Shown here: positions 15,540-24,463 of the stretch, in pieces
Position numbering within the stretch: the stretch's first letter is position 1
How the letters are laid out: each line of letters opens with the position of its first letter
Source of the DNA: RBG-16-66-20 sp052386675
Lineage (GTDB): Bacteria > Pseudomonadota > Gammaproteobacteria > Burkholderiales > SG8-39
Length of the DNA stretch: 64,000 bases
Assembly (NCBI GenBank): GCA_052386675.1
Contig: JBQTJX010000021.1
Coordinates: forward strand, 1-64,000
Direction: 5' to 3'
Made by a program: the position numbers and the translations under genes
Notes under the pieces: model-generated
Database searches by the model: none
The model's input: only the letters and a program-made list of their open reading frames with translations
What the model was told of the DNA's origin: nothing

Positions 15540-16702
15540 AATCTGGTGCGCTGCATGGGATCCGGGTGCTTGATTTCAGCGCCATGATCGCGGGCCCCTA
15601 CTGCACCCGCCTGTTGGCCAGCCTGGGGGCCGAGGTCATCAAGATCGAGCCGCCTGAGGGCGACTACATGCGTACGCGTCCGCCGCTGCGAAACGGCGTA
15701 AGCCTGTACTTCGGTGTTCTCAACGCAGGCAAAAGCAGCGTGGCGATCGATCTCAAGCGGGCCGAGGGCGTGGCCCTCGTCAAGGACCTGGTCGCGCAAG
15801 CGGATGTCGTGCTCGAGAACTTTCGCCCCGGTGTCATGAAGCGCCTGGGCCTGGACCATGCCGCGCTGGCGAGCGTCAATTCCAGGCTGATTTTCTGCTC
15901 CATCTCCGGCTACGGGCAGAGTGGTGCCTCGGCGTCGCTGCCGGCCTACGCGCCTATCGTCCAGGCGGCGAGCGGATATGACCTCGCCAACCTCTCCCAC
16001 CAGCAGGGTCTCGAGCGGCCGCTGAACACCGGAATCATGACGGCCGACTACCTGACCGGCGTCCACGCGTTCGGTGCCATCTGCGCCGCGCTGGTCCAGC
16101 GCGAGCGCACGGGAGCGGGGACGGTGATCGATTGCGCCATGATGGACGCCATGGTCGGCATGCTCGCCTACGAGGTGGCAGAGGCGCAGGAGCCACAGTC
16201 GTCGCCCCGACTGCTGTACAAGGCGACCCGGGCCAGCGATGGCTGGATCATGCTCGCGCCCATCTCGCCGGCGAATTTCGAGGCGATGGCGAGAGCGGCA
16301 GGGCATGAAGAGTGGATTCTGGATCCGCGCTTCGCAGGCGCCGCGCGCATCCGGAACTGGGACGCAATGCTCCAGGAACTCGACCGCTGGGCGGCCGACA
16401 AGTCTGTAGCGGAATGCATGGCGGCCATGGAGGCAGGCGGCGTTCCCTGCGCGCGCTACGGTTCTATCGAGGATGTGATGGCCTCGCCGTACGCGCGCGA
16501 GCGCGGTCTGTTCGCGGACGTAAAGGCGGCCGGTGTTGGCTACCGCGTGCCCAATCCGCCGTTCCGGATGGAAGGGGTGGGCGCCGAGGGTCGCGTGCCG
16601 GCGCTCGGCGAGGACGGCAGAAGACTACTCGCGGAGATTCTCGCGAAGCCGCAAGCAGACATCGACAGATTATTTGAGGAGAAGATCGTATGCGCACACT
16701 AG
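15536..16702 (+). CDS. Family III CoA-transferase (CaiB/BaiF type)
   Basis: 388 residues with the formyl-CoA-transferase-like start GIRVLDFSAMIAGPYCTRLLASLGAEVIKIEPPEGD, and VVLENFRPGVMKRLGLD, where family III enzymes show the ENFRPG motif. The catalytic Asp expected in the middle is a candidate in GIMTADYLTG. It would activate the imported acid by moving CoA from a donor thioester, making the substrate for the acyl-CoA dehydrogenase. It overlaps the GntR stop and the start of the Bug gene (13 bases). Confidence 0.9.
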   Translation: MKSGALHGIRVLDFSAMIAGPYCTRLLASLGAEVIKIEPPEGDYMRTRPPLRNGVSLYFGVLNAGKSSVAIDLKRAEGVALVKDLVAQADVVLENFRPGVMKRLGLDHAALASVNSRLIFCSISGYGQSGASASLPAYAPIVQAASGYDLANLSHQQGLERPLNTGIMTADYLTGVHAFGAICAALVQRERTGAGTVIDCAMMDAMVGMLAYEVAEAQEPQSSPRLLYKATRASDGWIMLAPISPANFEAMARAAGHEEWILDPRFAGAARIRNWDAMLQELDRWAADKSVAECMAAMEAGGVPCARYGSIEDVMASPYARERGLFADVKAAGVGYRVPNPPFRMEGVGAEGRVPALGEDGRRLLAEILAKPQADIDRLFEEKIVCAH

Positions 16703-17646
16703 CTCTCGCGTTACTGGCCGTATTGCCGCTCGTCGCCACTGCCCAGGGGTTCCCGTCAAAGCCGGTGCGCCTCATCGTGCCCTACGCGCCAGGCGGCACC
16801 ACGGACAATCTTGCGCGCGCATTGCAGGAGCCCGTCGGCCAGCTTCTGGGCCAGCTGTTCATCGTCGAGAACAGAGCGGGAGCGGGAGGAGCAATCGGCA
16901 CGCGCGAGGTCGCGCGCGCGGCCCCGGACGGCCATACGCTTGTCTTCGGCAACAACGGACCCCACACCATCCTGCCGGTGCTGCAGAAGGACCTCGGTTT
17001 CGACGGCGTGACCAGCTTCGAGGCTGTGGCGCTCGTCGCCACGGTACCCCTGGTGGTGATCGTCAATGGAGCGGTGCCGGCGAACGACCTGAAAGGCTTT
17101 CTCGACTATGCGAGACGGGAGAGCAGGGGTGTCGACTACGCGAGCGCGGGCGCGGGCGGACTCGGCCACATGGCTACGGAACTCTTCGCACGCGCGGCAG
17201 GGGTGACGATGGTGCACGTGCCGTATTCCGGCGGCGGTCCCGCGACCGCGTCGGTGCTCGCGGGAGACACCCGGCTTTTCCTGTCGACATTCACGCAGGG
17301 CATGAAGGCACACGCGGACGCGGGCAAGCTCAAGGTATTGGGCGTCACCTCGCCCGGTCCGACGCCCCTTGTGCCTGGCGTCCGTCCAGTGGCCGAAGTG
17401 CTGCCGGGCTTTGCGGTGGAGGCCTGGTTCGGCGTGCTCGCGCCTGCGGGCACGCCGGCGCCCGTGGTGGTGCGGCTGCATGAGGCGATCACCGCCGCCG
17501 TCGCCCAACCCGCAATGCGGGAGCGCTTCCGCGGACTCGGCGCGGCAGGATCCACGCTCACGCCGCAGCAGTTCGGTCAGGCGGTCGCCGCCGAGGCGCA
17601 GCGATGGGCCGCCGTGGCCCGTCAGGCGAATCTGAAGCTCGAATAG
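16690..17646 (+). CDS. Bug/TctC-family tripartite tricarboxylate receptor
   Basis: 318 residues with a short signal peptide (LALALLAVLPLVATAQG) and the Bug start motif FPSKPVRLIVPYAPGGTTDNLARALQ, then IVENRAGAGGAIGTREVARAAPDG. Periplasmic two-lobed receptor that usually binds carboxylated ligands. No TctA/TctB membrane partner occurs in the window, which is common for Bug proteins of Burkholderiales. Its place between the CoA-transferase and a hydratase suggests that it binds the acid degraded by this operon. Confidence 0.92.
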   Translation: MRTLALALLAVLPLVATAQGFPSKPVRLIVPYAPGGTTDNLARALQEPVGQLLGQLFIVENRAGAGGAIGTREVARAAPDGHTLVFGNNGPHTILPVLQKDLGFDGVTSFEAVALVATVPLVVIVNGAVPANDLKGFLDYARRESRGVDYASAGAGGLGHMATELFARAAGVTMVHVPYSGGGPATASVLAGDTRLFLSTFTQGMKAHADAGKLKVLGVTSPGPTPLVPGVRPVAEVLPGFAVEAWFGVLAPAGTPAPVVVRLHEAITAAVAQPAMRERFRGLGAAGSTLTPQQFGQAVAAEAQRWAAVARQANLKLE

Positions 17647-17649
17647 CGA

Positions 17650-18432
17650 ATGGCGCGACCGTTGCACCTCGATAGCGTCGAAGGCGTCGCCGTGCTTCGC
17701 ATGGATCGGCCGCCGGCAAACGCGACCGGCCTTGAACTCCGGCGCGTGCTGGCGTCCACCTTGGCAGCCCTTGCCTCCGATACCGCCGTACGCGTCGTCA
17801 TGCTTACGGGAATGGGCCGTTTCTTCTGCGCAGGCGCCGATATCGGGGAGCTCGGGACAGCCGATAATCGGGAGCCTCCGCAACTGCGCTCCCTGATCGA
17901 TGCCCTGGAGGCGTTTCCCAAGCCACTGGTCGCGGCCATCAACGGCATCGCCTACGGCGGCGGCCTGGAGTTGGCGCTCGGCTGCAGCCACCGGGTGGCG
18001 GCCCGGGATGCGCGGCTCGCGCTGCCGGAGGTAAAGCTCGGGCTGATCCCCGGAGCTGGAGGTACGCAACGGTTGCCGCGGCTCATTGGCATAGGCCCCG
18101 CCCTGGACATGATTCTCGGAGGCGAGGCAGTGGATGCGGCTGGTGCCCTATCCGTCGGTCTCGTGGATGCGATTCTGGAGGAACCGTTCGGGGAGTCGGC
18201 GCTCGCTTGGTGCGCGGATATTGCCGGGCGTGCCGTCTCAAGACGTACGCGTCGCAGTGTCCCGGACGGGCCTGCGCGCGTGGCAGCGCTGCGATGTGTG
18301 GTGGCGGCAGCCAGCGGGCGGTTCGAGGATGGTCTGAAGCTGGAAGAGGAGCTGGTCACGGCGCTGATTGCGAGCGATGAGTCTCGGGCGCTGCGGCGGG
18401 CATTCGTGGAGAAACGAGGAGGAAAGCGATGA
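17650..18432 (+). CDS. Enoyl-CoA hydratase with intact catalytic glutamates
   Basis: 260 residues. GRFFCAGADIGEL and YGGGLELALGC carry the oxyanion hole and the first Glu; ALPEVKLGLIPGAGGTQRLPRLIG carries the second Glu in the classic order. Unlike the two other crotonases in the window, it therefore looks like a true syn-hydratase adding water to the enoyl-CoA made by the dehydrogenase at 13663. It lies 3 bases after one Bug gene and overlaps the next by four. Confidence 0.9.
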   Translation: MARPLHLDSVEGVAVLRMDRPPANATGLELRRVLASTLAALASDTAVRVVMLTGMGRFFCAGADIGELGTADNREPPQLRSLIDALEAFPKPLVAAINGIAYGGGLELALGCSHRVAARDARLALPEVKLGLIPGAGGTQRLPRLIGIGPALDMILGGEAVDAAGALSVGLVDAILEEPFGESALAWCADIAGRAVSRRTRRSVPDGPARVAALRCVVAAASGRFEDGLKLEEELVTALIASDESRALRRAFVEKRGGKR

Positions 18433-19409
18433 GAACGTCACGTAAGACCAAAGCGATTGTCGGTCTGATGCTGGGCTTGGTTGGGGCTGGAACGGCAAGC
18501 GCGCAGGTGTTTCCTGTCAAGCCCATCCGGATCATCGTTCCCTATCCCGCGGGCGGCACCACGGACATCATGGCGCGAGCGCTGCAGGAGCCCATGCAGA
18601 AATCGCTCGGCCAGCCGGTGATCGTGGACAACAAGGCCGGGGCGGGCGGCGCCATCGGCGCGCGGGAAGTCGCGCGTTCCGCTCCCGACGGCTACACCAT
18701 GCTGTTCTCCAACAACGGACCGAGCAGCACTGTCCCGATCCTGCAGAAGGATGCCGGATACGACTCGGTCAGGGATTTCACGGCAGTGTCGCTGGTGTCG
18801 ACGGCGCCCATGTTCGTCGTGGTCAATGGCGCGGTTCCGGCGGGCACGGTGAAGCAGTTGATCGACTACGCGAAGTCGCAGTCGAACCCGCTGGAGTACG
18901 GTACTGCCGGAATCGGCTCCCTGGGGCACCTCTCCAGCGAGCTGTTTGCCCGCGCCGCGGGAATCCGGATGACGCACATTCCCTACAAGGGCCAGGCACC
19001 GACCACCAACGCGGTGTTGTCCGGCGAGGTGAAGGTGCTGATCACCACGTCCTCCGGCGCGATGAACAGCCACATTGCGGCGGGCAAGCTGAAGCTCCTT
19101 GGCATCTCGACCGCCGAATCGTCTCCGCTGGCCCCTGCCGGCACGCCGCTGGTGTCGCAGACGCTGCCCGGCTATGTGGTCGAGATCTGGTTCGGCCTGC
19201 TGGGGCCGGCCGGAATGCCGGCAGACGTGGTCGCGAAGCTGAACGACGCGGTCGGCAAGGCGCTCGCCCTGCCCGAACTGCAAAGCCGATTCAGCGGCTT
19301 CGGCGTGGTGGCGACCCACAGCACGCCCAAGCGCCTTGCTGACCTGATTGCCGAAGAGGTGCCGCGCTGGACCAGGGTGGTGCGCGAAGCCGGAATCAAG
19401 GCAGAGTAG
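18429..19409 (+). CDS. Bug/TctC-family receptor, second copy in the operon
   Basis: 326 residues with a signal peptide (GLMLGLVGAGTASAQV) and the motif FPVKPIRIIVPYPAGGTTDIMARALQEPM. It is clearly related to the 16690 protein over its whole length (GAGGAIGAREVARSAPDG, LFSNNGPSSTVPILQKDAGYDSV), so the operon carries two paralogous receptors. ATG overlaps the hydratase stop and the ribosome site is AGGAGGAAAGCG. It ends the operon, 7 bases from a convergent gene. Confidence 0.92.
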   Translation: MRTSRKTKAIVGLMLGLVGAGTASAQVFPVKPIRIIVPYPAGGTTDIMARALQEPMQKSLGQPVIVDNKAGAGGAIGAREVARSAPDGYTMLFSNNGPSSTVPILQKDAGYDSVRDFTAVSLVSTAPMFVVVNGAVPAGTVKQLIDYAKSQSNPLEYGTAGIGSLGHLSSELFARAAGIRMTHIPYKGQAPTTNAVLSGEVKVLITTSSGAMNSHIAAGKLKLLGISTAESSPLAPAGTPLVSQTLPGYVVEIWFGLLGPAGMPADVVAKLNDAVGKALALPELQSRFSGFGVVATHSTPKRLADLIAEEVPRWTRVVREAGIKAE

Positions 19410-19416
19410 CGGGCGT

Positions 19417-20202
19417 TCAGGCGGCCAGGAACGCCCGCAACGCCTTCGTAAACCCTTCGGGCTGCTCCAGGTTCGCCAGGTGCGCCGCCTGCGGCAGCAC
19501 CACCAGCTTCGACCCGGGCGCGTTGTCGTGGATTTCCTGCGCCATGGACACCGGCGTGCCCGGATCGTCGGCGCCGACGATCACCAGGACCGGGCAGCGG
19601 ATCTCTTTCAGCCGCGCCGTGAGGTTGATCTTCGGCAACGCGTGGCTGCAGCCGACGTAGCCCGCCACCGGCGTGGCGAGGATCAGCTTGCGGATGACGT
19701 CCACGGTACCTGGGTTCTTCTCGCGGAAGGGCGCGGTGAACCAGCGCTCGAGGGTCGGCTGCGCCAGCGGCGTCATGCCGTTTGCTTCCGCCGTCTTGAT
19801 GCGGTCGGCCCACAACGGCGCGGCTTCCGCCGGATAGCGGCAGGTGGTGTCGGCCAGCGCGAGCTTCGTGAACACGCCGGGATACTTCAGCGCGAAGGTC
19901 TGGCCGATCATGCCGCCCATGGACAGGCCGCAGTACGCCGCCTTCGCGATGCCGAGGTGGTCGAGCAGCGCCTTCAGGTCGTCTGCCAGCATGTCCAGCG
20001 TGTAGGCCCCCTTTGGCGCTTCGGAGGCACCGTGGCCGCGGGTGTCGTAGGCGAGGATGCGGTACTCGCCCTTGAGGGCCTCGATCTGCGGGTCCCACAT
20101 GCGGGTGCTGCATGCCAGTGAATGGCTGAGCACCAGCCAGGGCGCGCCCTCCCTGCCGTGGAGTTCGTAGTACGCCTCGATGCCGTTGGTTTTCGCTTTC
20201 AT
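19417..20202 (-). CDS. Alpha/beta hydrolase (3-oxoadipate enol-lactonase-like)
   Basis: 261 residues. Nucleophile elbow CGLSMGGMIGQ (Ser), acid candidate in VIVGADDPGTP and His in PQAAHLANLEQPEGF. The sequence resembles PcaD-type lactonases (WLVLSHSLACSTRMWDPQ, LAYDTRGHGAS). Two ATGs in a row exist; ATG 20202 has the better spacing from AGGAGG at 20207-20212. No protocatechuate genes are nearby, so the exact lactone or ester substrate is open. Confidence 0.85.
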   Translation of the reverse strand: MKAKTNGIEAYYELHGREGAPWLVLSHSLACSTRMWDPQIEALKGEYRILAYDTRGHGASEAPKGAYTLDMLADDLKALLDHLGIAKAAYCGLSMGGMIGQTFALKYPGVFTKLALADTTCRYPAEAAPLWADRIKTAEANGMTPLAQPTLERWFTAPFREKNPGTVDVIRKLILATPVAGYVGCSHALPKINLTARLKEIRCPVLVIVGADDPGTPVSMAQEIHDNAPGSKLVVLPQAAHLANLEQPEGFTKALRAFLAA

Positions 20203-20210
20203 CATTCCTC

Positions 20211-21359
20211 CTATGCGGTGGCGACGACCAGCGGGATGAGCATTTCCGCCCGCGTCGCGCCGCCGTGGTTGCCGATGTGCAGGTGGCGGGGTTCGCCCGT
20301 CACCCAGTCCTTGAGCGTCCAGTCGTCCTTCATCAGGATGGCGACCTCGCCGATGCGCTCGGCGAAGCGCGGATGCGGCGTGCCGGCGCCGAACCAGCCC
20401 TCGTCCTGAAGTTCGCGGCTGGCGCGCACTTCGGCGCGATCGCCCAGCCAGTCCCGCGCCTTCGCCATCAACTCCCGCGCCGAGTGCGCGTGCGCGAAAA
20501 CGACGCGGCGCTCGCCGCACAGCGGGTAGCGCAGCATCGCCGCCATTTCCGGCGGCAAGGTGAGCGAGCGCTCGGCGGGGCTGTCCATGAAGCCGTGGTC
20601 TGCGGTGACGACGACCAGCGTGTCCGTGCCCGCGAGCTGCCCGAGCAGCGAGGCGAAGGCCAGGTCCACTTCCGCGTAGTGGCGGCGCACCGGGTCGCTC
20701 GCCACGCCGTGCTCGTGCGACAGCTTGTCGAACAGCGGCCAGTACGAGTAGATGAACTTGCGCTCCGGACCGGACCTCGCCGCGGTGGCGATTTCCGCCA
20801 TCAGCTCGTCCAGCCGGCCGTAGGGGCGGCGCTCGGCGCGGCCGCAGTGGTGCACGTTGTAGATGGAATCGATGATGGTGCGCTCGGTCACCACGACCGG
20901 TCGCGAGGCGAGCCCGTCGAGCAGCGCCGGCTCGCGGAACAGGCGCGCGCTCGGCGCCGGGATCGGGCGCGCCTCGCCGCGGCGGCGGAAGGGCAGCGGC
21001 GCGCCGACGCAACCCGCTTCGCCGAAGAAAGTGAACCAGCCGGTGAGGCCGTGCTCGATGGGCGAGGCGCCGGTGTAGGACGAGGTGATGGCGGTGGCGG
21101 TGGTGGAGGGGAACACTGCGCTGATCGGTGCGCGGCGGCGGCTGTCCAGCGCGCCGCCGGGACCAAAGCCGCGCACGTACTCGTCGCCCAGGCCGTCCAC
21201 GATCAGCAGCACCAGGTTGGTCGCGCCGCGCAGTTCAGCCTGGGAGAGCGAAGCCAGCGGCGCGTGGCGCGGCCGCCCGCCCGAGGCCTCGACCAGCGAC
21301 GCGATCAGGTTGACGAAGCCGTTGCCGGAATAGTCGGGGACGAACCAGGGATCCTGCAT
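20211..21359 (-). CDS. Alkaline-phosphatase-superfamily protein (nucleotide pyrophosphatase/phosphodiesterase type)
   Basis: 382 residues without a signal peptide. VLLIVDGLGDEYV provides the first metal Asp, AVFPSTTATAITSSYTGASPIEHGLTGW the nucleophile Thr region, and VVTADHGFMD the metal Asp-His pair; a further His lies near HIGNHGG. This is the pattern of type I phosphodiesterases. It lies 8 bases upstream of the alpha/beta hydrolase on the same strand. ATG 21359 follows a GGGGG stretch. Substrate unknown. Confidence 0.85.
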   Translation of the reverse strand: MQDPWFVPDYSGNGFVNLIASLVEASGGRPRHAPLASLSQAELRGATNLVLLIVDGLGDEYVRGFGPGGALDSRRRAPISAVFPSTTATAITSSYTGASPIEHGLTGWFTFFGEAGCVGAPLPFRRRGEARPIPAPSARLFREPALLDGLASRPVVVTERTIIDSIYNVHHCGRAERRPYGRLDELMAEIATAARSGPERKFIYSYWPLFDKLSHEHGVASDPVRRHYAEVDLAFASLLGQLAGTDTLVVVTADHGFMDSPAERSLTLPPEMAAMLRYPLCGERRVVFAHAHSARELMAKARDWLGDRAEVRASRELQDEGWFGAGTPHPRFAERIGEVAILMKDDWTLKDWVTGEPRHLHIGNHGGATRAEMLIPLVVATA

Positions 21360-21383
21360 CGCCCCCAATGCTAGCGGAATCCG

Positions 21384-21623
21384 CTAGTGCAGCGAGACCG
21401 GATTCATCAGGAGGGCGTCGTAGTGGGCAAGGAACTCGTCCACGGATTCCTGCGTCGGTTCAGGTTGCGCGCTGGCGAGGTTCGCCATCCGCGCACGGAA
21501 CCTGGCCTCGACCGCGCCTTCCAGAAACCCTCCGCGACCGGTGGTCTTGTCCACCAGTTCGATCCCGGCGCGGCCGGGAAACTCGACCACGTAGTAGTTC
21601 TCGCTGCTGTACATGACGTTCAT
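21384..21623 (-). CDS. DUF3567 family protein
   Basis: 79 residues: MNVMYSSENYYVVEF at the start, GIELVDKTTGRGGFLEGAVEARFRARM in the middle, and a C-terminus ending in NPVSLH. This is the pattern of DUF3567, a small cytoplasmic family almost restricted to Betaproteobacteria, and it is the best single taxonomic marker in the window. A GGGAGG ribosome site lies five bases before ATG 21623. Function unknown. Confidence 0.85.
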   Translation of the reverse strand: MNVMYSSENYYVVEFPGRAGIELVDKTTGRGGFLEGAVEARFRARMANLASAQPEPTQESVDEFLAHYDALLMNPVSLH

Positions 21624-21755
21624 GGCTACCTCCCGTGATGCCCGGTACGGTTGCGCGACGCCTGCGAGACCATTCTGGCCCCAGACCCATGAACGCGCCC
21701 TGCCGCAGGTCCGTTGACGCGTGCCGGCGGTCGGTTTCCCGCAGGGGGTGCGTGA

Positions 21756-21761
21756 TAAAAT
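21756..21761 (+). promoter_or_regulatory. Candidate -10 element (TAAAAT) before the 21801 gene
   Basis: GATAAAATCC lies 40 bases before ATG 21801 in the 177-base divergent gap that follows the DUF3567 gene. No clear -35 is seen. It belongs to a recurring TA(A/G)AAT theme upstream of genes in this window. Confidence 0.4.
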
Positions 21762-21800
21762 CCACGTCCCGTTCCCCCTCCCTTTGCCGGGCAATCCCCC

Positions 21801-22355
21801 ATGCGCATGGAAGTGCACCTGCACGCCGACATCCCGATCCTCGAGGGCGTGTCGCGCAAGCGGATCGAGGAGGCGCTCACGCCGCTGCTGGAGTACCTGG
21901 ACGCGGAGGGCCTCGCCGACGTCAAGAGCCTGGAGCAGGACGAGCCGGGCCTGCGCTTCGACGACAAGGAGCTGATTCTGGTCCTGTGCTGGACCGGCGA
22001 GATCGGCCGCAGCTTCCATGCCGCGCTGGACGGCGCGCTGGAGAACCTGGGACCGCTGTGCTACGAGGCGGTGGAGGTGGAACTGACCCTCTACCTGCAG
22101 AATGGAGAGCAGGAATCGCGGCTGCTGTTCGTCGGCCCGACCGCGCAGGCAATCCACGAGGCGCAGCGCCGCTGCATGGTGGAGGATGTCACTGCCGTGC
22201 TCGCGCGCCAGTTCGACAAGTCGCGCGTCGGCGAGGTCCTCGCGCTGGTGAACCGGTTCTTCGACGAGGACTGGAAGAACCGCGCGGCGCAGCCGGCCAA
22301 GCCCGAGCGCGCATTCGAGACCGCGACGCGGCCTTCCCGGAAGCACCTGCACTGA
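21801..22355 (+). CDS. Conserved hypothetical protein (possibly DUF6806)
   Basis: 184 residues, acidic, no signal peptide or membrane segment. It begins MRMEVHLHADIPILEGVSRKRIEEAL, has LILVLCWTGEIGRSFHAAL, then LLFVGPTAQAIHEAQRRCMVEDV and ends RPSRKHLH. From memory this matches a betaproteobacterial family of unknown role (DUF6806). It precedes metY by 12 bases and may be co-transcribed with it. Confidence 0.6.
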   Translation: MRMEVHLHADIPILEGVSRKRIEEALTPLLEYLDAEGLADVKSLEQDEPGLRFDDKELILVLCWTGEIGRSFHAALDGALENLGPLCYEAVEVELTLYLQNGEQESRLLFVGPTAQAIHEAQRRCMVEDVTAVLARQFDKSRVGEVLALVNRFFDEDWKNRAAQPAKPERAFETATRPSRKHLH

Positions 22356-22367
22356 GCTTTCGCCGCA

Positions 22368-23663
22368 GTGGCCGGTCCTAAGTTTCCCGGTTTCGACACG
22401 CTGGCCCTGCACGCGGGCCAGTCGCCGGACCCGGCGACCGGCTCGCGCGCGGTCCCGATCTACCAGACCACCTCCTACGTGTTCCGCGACAGCGAGCACG
22501 CCGCGTCGCTGTTCAACATGGAGCGCGCGGGCCACGTCTATTCGCGCATCTCCAACCCGACGGTGGCGGTGCTCGAGGAGCGCATGGCGGCGCTCGAGGG
22601 CGGCGTGGGCTCGATCGCCACCGCCAGCGGCCAGGCCGCGCTCCACCTGGCGGTCGCCACGATCATGGACGCGGGCTCGCACATTGTCGCCTCCGGCTCG
22701 CTCTACGGCGGCTCGCACAACCTGCTCGGCTACACGCTCAAGCGCTTCGGCATCGAGACCACCTTCGTTTCCCCGCGCGACCTTGACGCCTGGCGCCAGG
22801 CGATCCGCCCGAGTACCAGGCTGCTTTTTGGCGAGACGCTGGGCAACCCGGGGCTTGACGTCCTGGACATTCCGGAGGTGTCCGCGATTGCGCACGTGGC
22901 GGGCGTCCCGCTGCTCGTGGACGCCACCTTCACCACGCCGGTCCTGATGAAGCCCTTCGAGCTGGGCGCCGACCTGCTGTACCACTCGGCGACCAAGTTC
23001 CTCGGCGGCCACGGCGTCGCCATCGGCGGCGTCATCGTCGACTCGGGCCGATTCGACTGGGAAAGGAGCGGGAAATTCCCGCAGCTCACCGCGCCCTATT
23101 CCGGATTCCACAACATGGACTTCGAGGAGGAGTCGGGCACGCGGGCGTTCCTGCTGCGCGCGCGGCGCGAGGGCCTGCGCGATTTCGGCGCCTGCATGGC
23201 GCCCATGACCGCATTCCAGATCCTGCAGGGCATAGAGACGCTGCACCTGCGCATGCCGCGCCATGTGGAGAGTACGCGCAAGGTGGTGGCTTTCCTCTCC
23301 GGCCATGCGGCGGTTGGCAAGGTGCTTTACCCGGAGATGCCGGACCATCCCGACCATGCCCTGGCGAAGAAGCTGCTGCCGCGCGGCTGCGGCGCGGTGT
23401 TCTCGTTCGACATCCGGGGCGGACGGGAAGCCGGCCGCCGGTTCATCGAGTCGCTGCGCGTGTTCTCGCACCTGGCGAATGTCGGCGACGCAAAATCGCT
23501 CGTCATCCACCCGGCGACGACGACGCACTACCGGATGTCTGACGAGGACCTGGTGAAGGCGGGCATCGGACCGGGCACGGTGCGCCTGTCCATCGGCCTG
23601 GAGGATCCTCAGGACCTGATGGAAGATCTGGACCGCGGCTTGAAGGCCGCGTCGCGGAACTGA
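22368..23663 (+). CDS. metY: O-acetylhomoserine sulfhydrylase family (Cys/Met metabolism PLP enzyme)
   Basis: 431 residues, the MetY length (cystathionine synthases are near 380). FDTLALHAGQSPDPATGSRAVPIYQTTSYVF is typical, and the PLP lysine is K210 in YHSATKFLGGHG. It would make homocysteine from O-acetylhomoserine and sulfide. The start is GTG 22368. The stop shares one base with the ATG of the following hydrolase (TGATGG), so the two are translationally coupled. The MetE-like gene 14 kb upstream belongs to the same area of metabolism but is not linked. Confidence 0.9.
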   Translation: MAGPKFPGFDTLALHAGQSPDPATGSRAVPIYQTTSYVFRDSEHAASLFNMERAGHVYSRISNPTVAVLEERMAALEGGVGSIATASGQAALHLAVATIMDAGSHIVASGSLYGGSHNLLGYTLKRFGIETTFVSPRDLDAWRQAIRPSTRLLFGETLGNPGLDVLDIPEVSAIAHVAGVPLLVDATFTTPVLMKPFELGADLLYHSATKFLGGHGVAIGGVIVDSGRFDWERSGKFPQLTAPYSGFHNMDFEEESGTRAFLLRARREGLRDFGACMAPMTAFQILQGIETLHLRMPRHVESTRKVVAFLSGHAAVGKVLYPEMPDHPDHALAKKLLPRGCGAVFSFDIRGGREAGRRFIESLRVFSHLANVGDAKSLVIHPATTTHYRMSDEDLVKAGIGPGTVRLSIGLEDPQDLMEDLDRGLKAASRN

Positions 23664-24463
23664 TGGAAGCGGTCCTCGCCGGCGGGAAAGCCTTCGCTTA
23701 CACCGCCGCGCACGCCATCGACCCGGCGAAGCCGGCGATCGTGTTCGTGCACGGCGCGGGCCTGGACCACAGCTGGTGGGGCCTGCAGAGCCGCTACTTC
23801 GGCTACCACGGCCGCAACGTGCTCGCGGTGGACCTGCCGGGGCACGGCCGCTCCGAGGGGCCGCCGCTCGGGAGCATCGAGGCCATGGCCGACTGGGTCA
23901 TGGCTCTGATGGACGCCGCCGGCGTGGCCAAGGCCGCGGTGGTCGGGCATTCCATGGGCGCGCTGATTGCCCTGGAGTGCGCCGCGCGGCACGCAAGCCG
24001 GGTGACCGGCATCGCGCTCATCGGCGTCGCCTATCCGATGAAAGTGTCGGACGCGTTCCTCGACGCCGCAAAGGCGAACGACCAGGCCGCCTACGACATG
24101 GAAACCATCTGGGGCCATGCGGCGCAGGTGCCGCTTGCGGGCAACCCGAGTCCCGGCATGTGGATGTACGGCGACACGCTGGCGCGGCTGTCGCGGCTCG
24201 CGCCCGGGGTGCTGCACAACGACCTTGCCGCCTGCAATGCCTATTCGACCGGACTGGAGAGCGCGGCGAAGGTGAAGTGCCCTGCGCAGTTCGTGCTGGG
24301 TTCGCGCGACGTCATGACCCCGCCAAAGGCGGCGCAGGCCCTCGCCGCCGCAGTCGCGGGGGCGCGCACCACGCTCATCCCGCCTTCGGGCCATTCGCTC
24401 ATGGCCGAAGCGCCGGACGCGACGCTCGATGCCCTGATCGCGTGGGCAAAGCCGCTTTCCTGA
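23663..24463 (+). CDS. Alpha/beta hydrolase
   Basis: 266 residues. VFVHGAGLDHSWWG oxyanion region, AVVGHSMGALIALE nucleophile elbow (Ser), VLGSRDVMTPPK acid and PPSGHSLMAEAPD His. It is coupled to metY at its start and overlaps the next gene by 22 bases at its end. Its substrate is not evident. The conserved tandem with metY has no known functional link. Confidence 0.85.
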   Translation: MEAVLAGGKAFAYTAAHAIDPAKPAIVFVHGAGLDHSWWGLQSRYFGYHGRNVLAVDLPGHGRSEGPPLGSIEAMADWVMALMDAAGVAKAAVVGHSMGALIALECAARHASRVTGIALIGVAYPMKVSDAFLDAAKANDQAAYDMETIWGHAAQVPLAGNPSPGMWMYGDTLARLSRLAPGVLHNDLAACNAYSTGLESAAKVKCPAQFVLGSRDVMTPPKAAQALAAAVAGARTTLIPPSGHSLMAEAPDATLDALIAWAKPLS

